Assembly (NCBI GenBank): GCA_036374995.1
Contig: DASUSS010000040.1
Coordinates: 1-64,000 of the forward strand
Origin: SH-MAG3 sp036374995
GTDB taxonomy: Bacteria > Gemmatimonadota > Gemmatimonadetes > Longimicrobiales > RSA9
Direction: 5' to 3'
DNA: 64,000 nt
Both the position numbers and the translations under genes were made by a program. The notes under the pieces were generated by a model. The model saw nothing but the letters and a program-made list of their open reading frames with translations. It searched no databases and was not told the DNA's origin. Shown here piece by piece: positions 26,705 through 35,783 of this stretch (the first letter of the stretch is position 1; the number at the start of each line of letters is the position of its first letter).

Positions 26705-26995
26705 GGCAGGGGCAGGGGCGGTTATGGTCGCAGAGGCGCAGAGGCGCAGAGACGCGGAGGTGCGGCGCGTGGGGCCTCCGTGGACGACTGTGCGGTGCCC
26801 GCGGGGATCCGGCTCACGGGGTCGGGTAGCGTTACGGAGCGGGCATACGCGGGCATTCGCGGCGTCCTGCAGGCTGCGGTAACGAGGCCGGGCGGGGCCA
26901 GATGGACGGAAAACGCCGGCGGACCCAGCAGTCCACCGGCGTTTCCCCCTCTGCGCCCCTGCGCCTCTGCGACCAAGAACGCCCCTGCCCCTGCC
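26705..26995. repeat. long inverted repeat between gyrA and the S41 protease
   Basis: Two 47-bp arms (26705-26751 and 26949-26995) match as reverse complements at 43 positions, the mismatches lying mostly in a small block. Each arm has a GGGGCAGGGGC part, then GGTCGCAGAGGCGCA and GGCGCAGAG. The 197-bp spacer has no recognised gene. The element occupies most of the 446-bp gap between the gyrA start and the protease stop. The rest of the gap, 26552-26704, is gyrA leader with a 12-bp palindrome TCCAGCGCTGGA near 26640. Confidence 0.8.
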
Positions 26996-26997
26996 GC

Positions 26998-29900
26998 CTA
27001 GTGCCCGGGAGGCCTCCGGGCCCTTACCGGTGGCGGCGGCTCCGGCTTGAGCACGACCGGATTCTCGGCAAGCAGCCGCAGCGCCTCCGCGACCGCGCGC
27101 TCGAGCTGCGGGTCGCGGCCGGCGATCACGTCCTTCGGCGTCATCTCGACGTCGATGTCGGGCGGAGTCCCCTCGTTCTCGACCCTCCACTGGCCGTCGA
27201 TGTCGAAGAATCCGCCGCGCGGGGCGATCATGGAGCCGCCATCGAGGAGCTGGGGCGTGTCCCAGGTGCCCACGAGGCCGCCCCAGGTCCGCTTGCCGAC
27301 GAGCGGGCCGACGCCGTAGTAGCGGAACATGTAGGGCATCAGGTCGCCGCCGCTGCCGGCCATCTCGTTGATGATCATCACCTTGGGCCCCCAGATCCCG
27401 GCGGCCGGCGACGTGAACGGCGTGCGCTCACCGACCGGGTTGTTGAAGTACCCGTGCGGCCGGCGCATCATGACCTCGACGATGTAGTCGGCCGCGGAGC
27501 CGCCGGTATTGAAGCGCTCGTCGATGATCGCGCCCTGGCGGTCCTGCTGTGCGAAGTACCACCGGTTGAAGGAGTCATAGCCGCCGCGGCCGGTGTTCGG
27601 CACCCAAACGTAGGCCAGCCGGCCATCCGACAGCTCGTCGACCCTGCGGCGGTTGTCGGCCACCCAGGCCTCGCGCCGGAGCGCCGCCTCGCTCGCGACC
27701 GGCACGACCGTGACCTCGCGCGAGCCGGCACCGCCCGGATTCGGGCCCACGCGGATCACGGTCTGGCGGTTCGCGGTGCCCTCGAAGAGCGCGTACGGGT
27801 TCTCCGGCGCGCGCAGCTCGACCCCGTTGACCGCGAGCAGGTACTCGCCCTCGCGCACGTCGATCCCGGGCGCAGCGAGCGGGCCGCGCAGCCCGGGATT
27901 CCAGCTCTCGCCCGTGTAGATCCGGGTGATGCGGTAGCGGCCGTTCTGGACGTCCAGGTCCGCGCCCAGCAGGCCGCCCGGCACGTTCGGCACCTCGGGC
28001 ATGTCGCCGCCCCGAACGAACGAGTGGCCGATCGCCACCTCGCCCCCCATCCAGTCGAGCAGGTACGTCAGGTCGGAGCGGTGCGCCACGTGCTCGACGA
28101 GCGGCTCGTACATCGCCTTCGTCCGCTCGTAGTCGACGCCGTGCATGTTGTCCACGTACAGATAGTCGCGCTGGAACCGCCAGCCCTCATCGAACATCTG
28201 CCGGAACTCGGCCCTGGGATCGACGCGCATGCGCAGGCCGCTCACGTCGACGCGGCCCGCGTTCCCCTGCGGCGGGCCGCGGTCCGCGTCCACGACCGCC
28301 CAGTTCTGCCCGTTGCGATAGAGCAGCTTCTTCCGGTCCTCCGACAACGTGAACGTCTGCGCCCGCGCCACGAACTGCTGACCCCGCTGCTCACGGATGT
28401 TGTAGCGCTGGAGCGAGCCGCCGCCGCCGGGTCCGCCGCCCGTGCCCGGCTCGAGATAGAAGATCATCCCTTCCGGCCCTGCCGTCAGTGCGGAGTACGC
28501 CCGCTGCGGCACATCGAGCGGGACGACCCGGCCGGGCAGCCCGTCGAAGTCGATGTCCACGGTCACCGTGCGCGGGCCGGTCTGGGCCCGCCCGCCCGCC
28601 TGTCCGGCCTCGCTCCCGTTGCGGCCGCCGCCGGCCGCCGCGCGCGCGCTGTCCCGTCCGGGCTCGTCGGCGGCCTGCGGCAGGAACGGCGACGGCTCGT
28701 CGTCCTGAAGCACGGCGAGGTAGATGCCGCGGGTGGTCGGCCGGTCGTAGGACGTCATGTCGAGCCAGCCGGTATTCAGCGCGAAGTCGGTCGACGCGAG
28801 GAAGTAGAGGTATTTGCCGGACGCGTCCCAGGCCGGTGAGAAGGCATCGGAGTAGCCGTCGGTGATCTGGCGAGAGCGTCCGTCCTCGAGCGAATGGACG
28901 AAGATCGCGTGCAGCAGGTTGGGCAGGCGCTTGGCGTAGGCGATCCAGCGCGAATCGGGACTCCACACGGGATCCACCGACCGCTGCGGCACCATGTACG
29001 TGTCGGTATCGATGTGTGTCGCCCTGCCGCTCTGGACATCGACCACCCAGAGCCGCAGGTCGGTGTCGGTGAACAGGATCTTCCGCGAATCGGGCGACCA
29101 GCGCGGCGTGTAATGGAACTTCGGGTCCGGCAGATCGATGACGCGACGTTCGCCGAGGCCGTCCTGCGGCGCGATGACGAGCTGGTATTCACCACTCTCG
29201 TCGGTGAAGTACGAGACCCACCGGCCGTCGGCGGACCACGACGGCGTGCGATCCGCGATGCCGGACGTGCGCGTGAGGTTGCGCCAGTCGCCGCGGCTGC
29301 TGTCGAGCGGAACCGTGAAGATGTCGCCGCGCGCCTCGAACACCGCTCGCACGCCGGTCGGCGAGAGCTGCGCGTTCGTGAGCCGGCTCGCGATGTCCTC
29401 CCACCGCGGCATCAGCCACGGGAAGTCGCCGCGCGCCGTTATCTCGACGCGGCGCGCCTGCCCGGTCGCGGGATCGAGCGCATGGATGTAGCCGGCCTGC
29501 TCGAACACGAGCGTGCGGCCATCCGTGTCCAGGTTCTTCACGTCGAAATCGGTGAACCGCGTGACCTGCGCCGTCTGCTTCGTGCGCGTGTCATAGGACC
29601 AGACGTTCATTGCCCAGTCGCGGTCCGACAGGAAATAGATGACATCACCGACCCAGACCGGGTCCTGATCGTTGCTGCCATCCCACGGCGCGACCTCCTC
29701 GAGGTCGTAATCATCCATGTCGAGGATCCAGATCGGGCGGTTCTGACCGCCCCGGTAGTTGCGCCACTCGTCTTCCCACGGCGAGACCATGCGGTACGCG
29801 AAGCGACGCCCATCCGGCGAGAACGAGCCCTGGTCGGCGCGCGGCATCGGCAGCGGCAGCGGCAGACCACCGCCCGTGCTCACCGCCCAGAACTTCTGGC

Positions 29901-30339
29901 CGGATGGTGCATTCGTCCGCGATGACGAGAACACGACGGCGGACCCGTCCGGCGTCCAGCCCTGCACGTTGTCCGCACCCGGATGCCATGTCAGTCGGCG
30001 CGGCTCGCCGCCCTGGGCCGGCACGATGTAGACATCGGTGTTGCCGCCGTACTGCGCGCTGAACGCGATCCAGCCGCCGTCCGGCGAGAACGACGGCCGC
30101 GTCTCCTGTCCCTGGAAGCTCGTCAGTCTCGTGGCCGCACCACCACTGCGCGGCACGATCCAGATGTCGTTGCCGTACTCGAACGCGATGTGCGTCGCGC
30201 TCAGTGCTGGCCGGCGCAGCAGTCGCGTCGAGCCGTTGCCGTTGCCGTCCGCGAGCTGAGCCGATGCCGGCGCCGCGAGCAGCAGTGCGAGCGCGGCCGA
30301 CAGGATGCGCTGGAGGGGCGATGACAGAGGCGTGCTCAT
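26998..30339 (-). CDS. secreted tricorn-like S41 peptidase
   Basis: A 1113-residue exported protein combining beta-propeller repeats with a tail-specific-type serine protease. Signal peptide about 1-28 (LLAAPASA/Q). Residues ~35-560 hold WD40-like PD40 blades (SFSPDGGWIAFSA, GWTPDGSAVVFSS, SFSPDGRRFAYR, SWSADGRWVSYF, RWSPDSRKILFTD, VWSPDSRWIAYAK). A PDZ-like domain (about 790-880) and the S41 catalytic core follow, with nucleophile Ser in EMAGSGGDLMPY. A Gly/Ala/Gln-rich insert lies near residue 570. Tricorn-type proteins are oligomeric peptidases degrading peptides. The gene stands alone, its stop abutting the inverted repeat at 26995. Confidence 0.92.
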   Translation of the reverse strand: MSTPLSSPLQRILSAALALLLAAPASAQLADGNGNGSTRLLRRPALSATHIAFEYGNDIWIVPRSGGAATRLTSFQGQETRPSFSPDGGWIAFSAQYGGNTDVYIVPAQGGEPRRLTWHPGADNVQGWTPDGSAVVFSSSRTNAPSGQKFWAVSTGGGLPLPLPMPRADQGSFSPDGRRFAYRMVSPWEDEWRNYRGGQNRPIWILDMDDYDLEEVAPWDGSNDQDPVWVGDVIYFLSDRDWAMNVWSYDTRTKQTAQVTRFTDFDVKNLDTDGRTLVFEQAGYIHALDPATGQARRVEITARGDFPWLMPRWEDIASRLTNAQLSPTGVRAVFEARGDIFTVPLDSSRGDWRNLTRTSGIADRTPSWSADGRWVSYFTDESGEYQLVIAPQDGLGERRVIDLPDPKFHYTPRWSPDSRKILFTDTDLRLWVVDVQSGRATHIDTDTYMVPQRSVDPVWSPDSRWIAYAKRLPNLLHAIFVHSLEDGRSRQITDGYSDAFSPAWDASGKYLYFLASTDFALNTGWLDMTSYDRPTTRGIYLAVLQDDEPSPFLPQAADEPGRDSARAAAGGGRNGSEAGQAGGRAQTGPRTVTVDIDFDGLPGRVVPLDVPQRAYSALTAGPEGMIFYLEPGTGGGPGGGGSLQRYNIREQRGQQFVARAQTFTLSEDRKKLLYRNGQNWAVVDADRGPPQGNAGRVDVSGLRMRVDPRAEFRQMFDEGWRFQRDYLYVDNMHGVDYERTKAMYEPLVEHVAHRSDLTYLLDWMGGEVAIGHSFVRGGDMPEVPNVPGGLLGADLDVQNGRYRITRIYTGESWNPGLRGPLAAPGIDVREGEYLLAVNGVELRAPENPYALFEGTANRQTVIRVGPNPGGAGSREVTVVPVASEAALRREAWVADNRRRVDELSDGRLAYVWVPNTGRGGYDSFNRWYFAQQDRQGAIIDERFNTGGSAADYIVEVMMRRPHGYFNNPVGERTPFTSPAAGIWGPKVMIINEMAGSGGDLMPYMFRYYGVGPLVGKRTWGGLVGTWDTPQLLDGGSMIAPRGGFFDIDGQWRVENEGTPPDIDVEMTPKDVIAGRDPQLERAVAEALRLLAENPVVLKPEPPPPVRARRPPGH

Positions 30340-30479
30340 GATGTCGAAGGGGGTGGAGGGAGTGTGACGACACGGCGCCGTGCGCCGTGCCTCAATGCAT
30401 CAAAATGTCCGGATGTGGGAGTGCGGGCAAGGAGCCGTGACGACCGTCGTACCGGCCGGGCCGGCCCGGCAGCCGCGCG

Positions 30480-31520
30480 TCAGGCGACCGCTACGAAATC
30501 GCGTCCCTCGACGAAGCCCGCGGCGTCGAGCACACTGCGGATCTCGCTGCGCCCGTTCGGCTGTCCGACCGCGGCGACGACGAGCGCGCCCGCGAACTCC
30601 TGCACGGCCTCCGGCGCGATGACGGGGGCGCCGTGGATCTTCTGGCCGATCTTGCGCGGGTCGAGCTCGACGAACGCGCGGACCCGTACGTCCTGCCGCT
30701 GGAGCTCGAGCGCGAACGCCTTGCCGACGGGTCCCGCGCCCCAGACGACGACTCCGTCGTGCCCGTTCAGCATCGTCTGCCGCAGGTAGTGCACCTTGCA
30801 GCGGCGGAACGCGTCATCGCCGTAGCGCACCTGCGTCCGCGACGCACGGCCCGGACGCTCGCGCCAGCGGAGCAGCACTTCCGGTACCTTGGCCATGCGC
30901 ACGCCGGCATCCCACATCCGGAACACGAGATCGTAGTCCTCCGGCCAGGCATTGTCGATGTAGCCGCCGACCTGCTCGAGTGCGCTCCTGCGGATCGCGA
31001 GCGTCGGATGCGCGATCGGACACTCGACGAAGATGTCGCGCGCGATCTCGTCGTGCTCGATCAGTGTGTTGATCCAGGCCTCGTAGCGCTGGGCTCCGCC
31101 CTGCACGTGCTGACGCGGGAAATAGCGCACGAGAGTGCCGCACGCGCCGATGTCCGGTCGCGCATCGAGCAGCTCGACCTGTCGCTCGATGCGCTGCGAG
31201 TAGGCGACGTCATCGGCGTCCATTCGCACGAGGATCTCGCCCCGCGCCGCCTCCGCCGCGCGCCGCAGCGCGGCTACGATGCCGAGAGGCGGCTGGGTCA
31301 GCACGCGCACCCGCGGATCGGCCGCCGCCCACGCACGCAGCAGCTCCACCGTCTCATCCGTCGAGCCGTCATCGACGGCGACGATCTCGATGTCCTGGAA
31401 CGTCTGCGCCTGGATCGACGCGATCGTATCCGGCAGATACGGCGCCGCATCGCGGCACGGCAGGAGAATCGAGACGCGCGGGCTCACGGCGTCATCCCGG
31501 TCCGACACCGCGCCACTCAC
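30480..31520 (-). CDS. family 2 glycosyltransferase fused to a C-terminal Rossmann-like domain
   Basis: 346 residues. The N-terminal GT-A domain (about 14-250) has VSILLPCRDAAPYLPDTI, VAVDDGSTDETVELL, the DxD-type metal motif RMDADD, and IAHPTLAIRRSAL then WPEDYDLVFRMWDAG, all typical GT2. From about 255 a separate alpha/beta unit begins with VVVWGAGPVGKAFALEL, followed by VRAFVELDPRKIGQKIHG and LVVAAVGQPNGR. This resembles the nucleotide-binding N-terminal domain of PglD-like sugar acyltransferases or CoA-binding proteins. GTG at 31520 overlaps the uvrA stop (GTGA). Acceptor and product are unknown. Confidence 0.86.
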   Translation of the reverse strand: MSGAVSDRDDAVSPRVSILLPCRDAAPYLPDTIASIQAQTFQDIEIVAVDDGSTDETVELLRAWAAADPRVRVLTQPPLGIVAALRRAAEAARGEILVRMDADDVAYSQRIERQVELLDARPDIGACGTLVRYFPRQHVQGGAQRYEAWINTLIEHDEIARDIFVECPIAHPTLAIRRSALEQVGGYIDNAWPEDYDLVFRMWDAGVRMAKVPEVLLRWRERPGRASRTQVRYGDDAFRRCKVHYLRQTMLNGHDGVVVWGAGPVGKAFALELQRQDVRVRAFVELDPRKIGQKIHGAPVIAPEAVQEFAGALVVAAVGQPNGRSEIRSVLDAAGFVEGRDFVAVA

Positions 31521-34447
31521 GAGACGGCTCCGGCCCGCGACTTCGCAGCCGACAGCGCCTCGCGCAGATAACGTGCAGTCTGACTGGTATTCACTTTCGC
31601 TACTTCCTCCGGTCGGCCCATGGCGACGACACGGCCGCCCTCATCGCCGGCGCCGGGTCCCAGATCGATGATCCAGTCCGCCGCGGCGATCGCATCGACG
31701 TTGTGCTCGATGACGATGACGGTGTGGCCGTTCTCGGTCAGGCGCCGCAGCACGCCGATGAGCTTGCGCACTTCGTTGCCCGACAGACCGGTCGTCGGTT
31801 CATCGAGAATGTAGACGCGGTGACCGCGCTTCCGGTGCGCGCCGATCAGCTCGCGTGCGATCTTCAGCCGCTGCGCCTCCCCGCCCGACAGCGTCGGAGC
31901 CGGCTGGCCGAGCCGGAGATAGCCGAGCCCGACCTGCTGCAGCTGCCACAGCATCTGACCGAGCCGGTCCTCGCGGATGAAGAAGCGGATCGCCTCGTCG
32001 ACCGTGAGATCCAGCACCTGGCGGATGTTCTGGCCCTTGTACGTGATGTCGAGCGTCTCGCGCCGATACCGCGCGCCACCGCAGACAGCGCACGGCAGGA
32101 ACACGTCGGCGAGGAACACCATCTCGACCTGCACGACGCCCTCGCCCTGGCACTCCTCGCACCGACCGCCCTTCACGTTGAACGAGAAGTGGCCCGGCCC
32201 GTAGCCGCGCTGCCGTGCGAGCGGCTGATCCGCGAAGATCTCGCGGATGTAATCGAACGCCTTGATGTACGTCACGGGATTCGAGCGATGCGACTTGCCG
32301 ATCGGCGCCTGATCGACGAGCACGACCGCATCGATCGTGGACAGCCCCTCGATGTCATCGTAGTGACCGATGACCTCGCCGAGATGACGCTTCGCGGACG
32401 TCTCGCCATCCGCCAGCCGCGCCTCGAGCGCGCGGTACAGTACGTCGTGGACGAGCGTGCTCTTGCCGGACCCGCTCACACCCGTGACGACGGTCAGCTC
32501 GCCGAGCGGCACGTCGATGTCGACGCCTCGCACGTTGTGCTGGCGCGCGCCCTTCAGCCGGAGCCAGTTCCGCGTCGGCCGGCGTCGGGACGGCGCCAGT
32601 GGCGGCTCACGCCCGGAGACGTAGCGGCCCGTGGCCGTTTCCGCTTCGGCGAGTGCGGTCCAGGTCCCCTCGAACACGACCGTCCCGCCCTTCTCGCCGC
32701 TGCCGGGGCCGAGCTCGATGATGTGATCTGCCGCCGCGATCGCCGCAGGGTCGTGCTCCACGACGACGACACTGTTGCCGCGGTCGCGCAGCGCGGCGAG
32801 CAGCGCGAGCAGGCGATCCGTGTCGCGCGGATGCAGTCCGATCGTCGGCTCGTCGAGCACGTACAGCGTGTCCATGAGGTGCGAGCCGAGCGAGTTCGCG
32901 AGCGCGATCCGCTGCGCCTCGCCGCCGGACAGCGTGCGCGCCTGCCGGTCCAGCGAGAGGTAGCCGAGGCCGACATCATCGAGGAACGCAAGCCGGGCCG
33001 CGAGCTCGCGCGAGATCGGCTCCGCAATGCCGCGCTCCTGCGGCACGAGCGGCTCCGCCGTGCCGCCGTCCATCAGCTCGTGCAGCCAGGCGCGCAGCCG
33101 CTGGATCGGCAGCCGCGATGCGGTGCCGATGTCCATGCCGCCGACGCGGATGTGCAGCGCCTCCGCGCGCAGCCGCGAGCCGCGGCACGTCGCGCACTCG
33201 CGGGCGCTCTGATACTGACGCAGGAAGACGCGGATGTACTGCTTGTAGCGCTTCGCCTCACGGGAACGCAGGAACGGGATGACACCCTGGAATCCGCGTC
33301 GCTTGCCCCGGATCACTTCGTCGCGGAACGCCTTCGGCAGCTCGCTCCACGGCGCATCCACCGCCACGCCCTTCTCCTTCGCGAACGCGAGCAGCTTCGT
33401 GCGGTAGCGCTTGTAGCGCGGCTTCTCCCACGGATCGACCGCACCCTCCTTCAGCGAGCGCGTCGTGTTCGGCACGATGAGACCGGGATCGTATTCCAGC
33501 GTCGCGCCGAAGCCGGTGCACGTGGGACACGAGCCGTACGGGTTGTTGAACGAGAACAGCCGCGGCGTCGGATCCACGAACTTCACTTCCGGATGATCCG
33601 GACAGTGGAACCGCTCGGAGAACAGCAGGCGCTGCTGGTCGGGCAGTGTGATCACGACGACTTCGCCCTCGCCCTCGTGGAACGCCGTGCCGAGCGAGTC
33701 GGCCACCCGCTCGCGCATGTCCGCGCGCAGGATGAGCCGGTCGGCGACGATCAGCAGCTCGCCCGCGGCCGCGAGGTCGACCGGTGCCGCAGCGACCGCA
33801 TCCATGGCAGGATCGTCGAGATCGAGCAGCTGGCCGTTCGCGAGGACGCGCAGGAACCCGAGCGCACGCAGGTTCTCGAGCACGCGCTCGTGCGTGATCC
33901 GGGCGCTTCGGGGCAGCGGGAATGCGATCAGGAGGCGCGTGTCGACGGGGAGGCGGAGCACGGCATCCGTCGCCGACTGAACCGTGTCGGGTACGATGTG
34001 CCGGTCGCATACCGGACAGTGGGTGCGCCCGGCACGCGCCCACAGCAGTCGCATGAAGTCGTACGCCTCGGTCGCAGTGCCGACGGTGGAGCGGCTCGTC
34101 TTCGTGGGGTTCTTCTGCTCGATTGCAACCGCGGGGCTGAGGCCGTCGACCCGGTCGACCGCCGGCTTCTCCATCCGTTCGAGGAACTGCTTCGCGTAGG
34201 TGGAGAGCGACTCGACATACCGCCGCTGCCCTTCCGCGTACAGCGTATCGAAGGCGAGCGACGACTTGCCCGAACCGCTTGGGCCGGTCATGACGACGAG
34301 AGCACGCCGCGGGATGTCGAGATCGACGCCCTTCAGATTGTGCTGCCGCGCATTGCGGATGATGATGCGGTCCTTCACGGCTTCTACTACCCGGCTCTGC
34401 GGGTTTGGCTCCTTGAACGGGGACCGGGGCCCGGGGGGCCGGCTCAC
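31517..34447 (-). CDS. uvrA: excinuclease ABC subunit A
   Basis: The damage-sensing ATPase of nucleotide excision repair, up to 976 residues. First ATP site GPSGSGKSSLAFDTLYAEG, then Zn-binding Cys pairs (CPVC, CPTC, CATC), LSGGEAQRIALA signature and VLDEPTIGLHPRD. Second site VTGVSGSGKSTLVHDV, the C-terminal zinc finger CEECQGEG...CAVCGG, LSGGEAQRLKIA and ILDEPTTGL. The start is uncertain: GTG at 34447 gives a Pro-rich extra 23 residues, while GTG at 34378 (VKDRIIIRNARQHNLKGVD) matches the usual UvrA N-terminus better. Neither has a clear ribosome-binding site. Coupled by overlap to the glycosyltransferase gene. Confidence 0.96.
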   Translation of the reverse strand: MSRPPGPRSPFKEPNPQSRVVEAVKDRIIIRNARQHNLKGVDLDIPRRALVVMTGPSGSGKSSLAFDTLYAEGQRRYVESLSTYAKQFLERMEKPAVDRVDGLSPAVAIEQKNPTKTSRSTVGTATEAYDFMRLLWARAGRTHCPVCDRHIVPDTVQSATDAVLRLPVDTRLLIAFPLPRSARITHERVLENLRALGFLRVLANGQLLDLDDPAMDAVAAAPVDLAAAGELLIVADRLILRADMRERVADSLGTAFHEGEGEVVVITLPDQQRLLFSERFHCPDHPEVKFVDPTPRLFSFNNPYGSCPTCTGFGATLEYDPGLIVPNTTRSLKEGAVDPWEKPRYKRYRTKLLAFAKEKGVAVDAPWSELPKAFRDEVIRGKRRGFQGVIPFLRSREAKRYKQYIRVFLRQYQSARECATCRGSRLRAEALHIRVGGMDIGTASRLPIQRLRAWLHELMDGGTAEPLVPQERGIAEPISRELAARLAFLDDVGLGYLSLDRQARTLSGGEAQRIALANSLGSHLMDTLYVLDEPTIGLHPRDTDRLLALLAALRDRGNSVVVVEHDPAAIAAADHIIELGPGSGEKGGTVVFEGTWTALAEAETATGRYVSGREPPLAPSRRRPTRNWLRLKGARQHNVRGVDIDVPLGELTVVTGVSGSGKSTLVHDVLYRALEARLADGETSAKRHLGEVIGHYDDIEGLSTIDAVVLVDQAPIGKSHRSNPVTYIKAFDYIREIFADQPLARQRGYGPGHFSFNVKGGRCEECQGEGVVQVEMVFLADVFLPCAVCGGARYRRETLDITYKGQNIRQVLDLTVDEAIRFFIREDRLGQMLWQLQQVGLGYLRLGQPAPTLSGGEAQRLKIARELIGAHRKRGHRVYILDEPTTGLSGNEVRKLIGVLRRLTENGHTVIVIEHNVDAIAAADWIIDLGPGAGDEGGRVVAMGRPEEVAKVNTSQTARYLREALSAAKSRAGAVS

Positions 34448-34523
34448 GCCGGGACGGACGCGAGGCGGCCACTGACGATCCGCCTCGACGTACCACTGGC
34501 CGGCGCATGCCTCGGGAGGCTGC

Positions 34524-35708
34524 CTAGACGAATTCCTCGAGCGCGCCGACGAGAATGTCGATCTCGCGGCGGGTGTTGTAGTAATGCGGCGAGATCCGCA
34601 GCGCGGTCCGGACGTGCTTCTCTTCCATGTCGATCACGGCGCTGTCGCGGTCCGTCGAGCTGGTGTTGATCGCCTGCTCGCGCAGCGCCCGCACGACGTC
34701 GCCGGCATCGGCGGTGGGGAATGCGACGGTGACGATCGCGGCGAGCTCCCGGCCGCGGTCGAGGACGCGCAGGCCGGGCACTGCGGCGAGGGCTTCGCGC
34801 GCGTAGGCCGCGAGGCCGGCGGCGTACTCGCCGGCGGCCGCCACGCCGGCGTCCAGCGCGTATTCCGCCGCAGCGCCCAGGCCGAGCACGAGCGCGTATG
34901 CGAACTCCCAGTTCTCGAAGCGCCGCGCGTCCGGCGCCAGGGCGTACTCGTCCGCTTCGGTCCAGCGGGCTCCGCGCATGTCGAGCCACAGCGGCGCGCG
35001 ACGCTGCTCGAGCATCCGGTCGGAGACGTAGAGGAACCCGACGCCGCGCGGGCCGCGCAGGAACTTTCGCGCGGTGGCGGCGAGGAAGTCGCAGTGGAGG
35101 TGGCCGACGTCGATGTCGACCTGGCCCACGGCCTGACAGGCGTCGACGATGTACGGCACATCGGCGTCCGCACAGATCCGCCCGAGCTCCGCCACGGGCT
35201 GGACGAGTCCCGAGTTCGTCGGTATCCAGGTCGCGGCGACGAGCTTCGGGCGCCGCTCGCGGATCAGCTCGCGCACGGACTGCGGGTCCACGCCGCCCTC
35301 CGGCAGGTCCGCCGCGCGCAGGATCTCGACGCCGAGCCGCCTGGCGAGCGACAGGTACATCAGCTGGTTCGATATGTAGTCGTTGCGCGTGGTGAGGATG
35401 ACGTCGCCGGCGGCGAAGTCGAACGCCGACAGTGCCTGTGCGAACGCGACGGTGGCGTTCTCCACGACCGCGATGTTGCGCGCGGCACCGCGCACGAGTC
35501 GCGCGACGCGCTCGTAGGTGGCGGCGATGTCGTCACGCGCCGCGGCTGCCGCCTCGTATCCGCCGCGTTCGATCTCGAGCTGGAAGTGGCGGCGCACCGC
35601 GTCGATCACGCGCTGCGGCATGAGCGCAGCACCCGCATTGTTGAGGTGGATCCGCCCGGCCGCAGCGGCAGGCGTGTCCATGCGCCAGGGCGCGGGATCG
35701 AAGGGCAT
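34524..35708 (-). CDS. class V aminotransferase-fold PLP enzyme
   Basis: About 394 residues of the aminotransferase class V family, nearest by eye to isopenicillin-N epimerase/cysteine desulfurase-like proteins. N-terminal IHLNNAGAALMPQRV, ATVAFAQALSAFDF, then VPYIVDACQAVGQVDIDV (Asp and Gln contacting PLP). The Schiff-base Lys is in ATARKFLRGPRGVGFLYVS. No desulfurase active-site Cys loop is obvious, so a lyase or epimerase role is as likely as transamination. The start ATG at 35708 has a weak ribosome site. It is divergent from the YheT-like gene across 75 bp. Confidence 0.87.
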   Translation of the reverse strand: MPFDPAPWRMDTPAAAAGRIHLNNAGAALMPQRVIDAVRRHFQLEIERGGYEAAAAARDDIAATYERVARLVRGAARNIAVVENATVAFAQALSAFDFAAGDVILTTRNDYISNQLMYLSLARRLGVEILRAADLPEGGVDPQSVRELIRERRPKLVAATWIPTNSGLVQPVAELGRICADADVPYIVDACQAVGQVDIDVGHLHCDFLAATARKFLRGPRGVGFLYVSDRMLEQRRAPLWLDMRGARWTEADEYALAPDARRFENWEFAYALVLGLGAAAEYALDAGVAAAGEYAAGLAAYAREALAAVPGLRVLDRGRELAAIVTVAFPTADAGDVVRALREQAINTSSTDRDSAVIDMEEKHVRTALRISPHYYNTRREIDILVGALEEFV

Positions 35709-35783
35709 TGGAACGGGTATCGAGGACTCTGATGACGATGCCACAGCCACCGTCTCCGGCGCCGTAAGATCGGGAGCAACCGC

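Noticed and set aside
31703..34669. 988-codon plus-strand frame across uvrA
   Set aside because: Same reason: antisense to a fully conserved UvrA.
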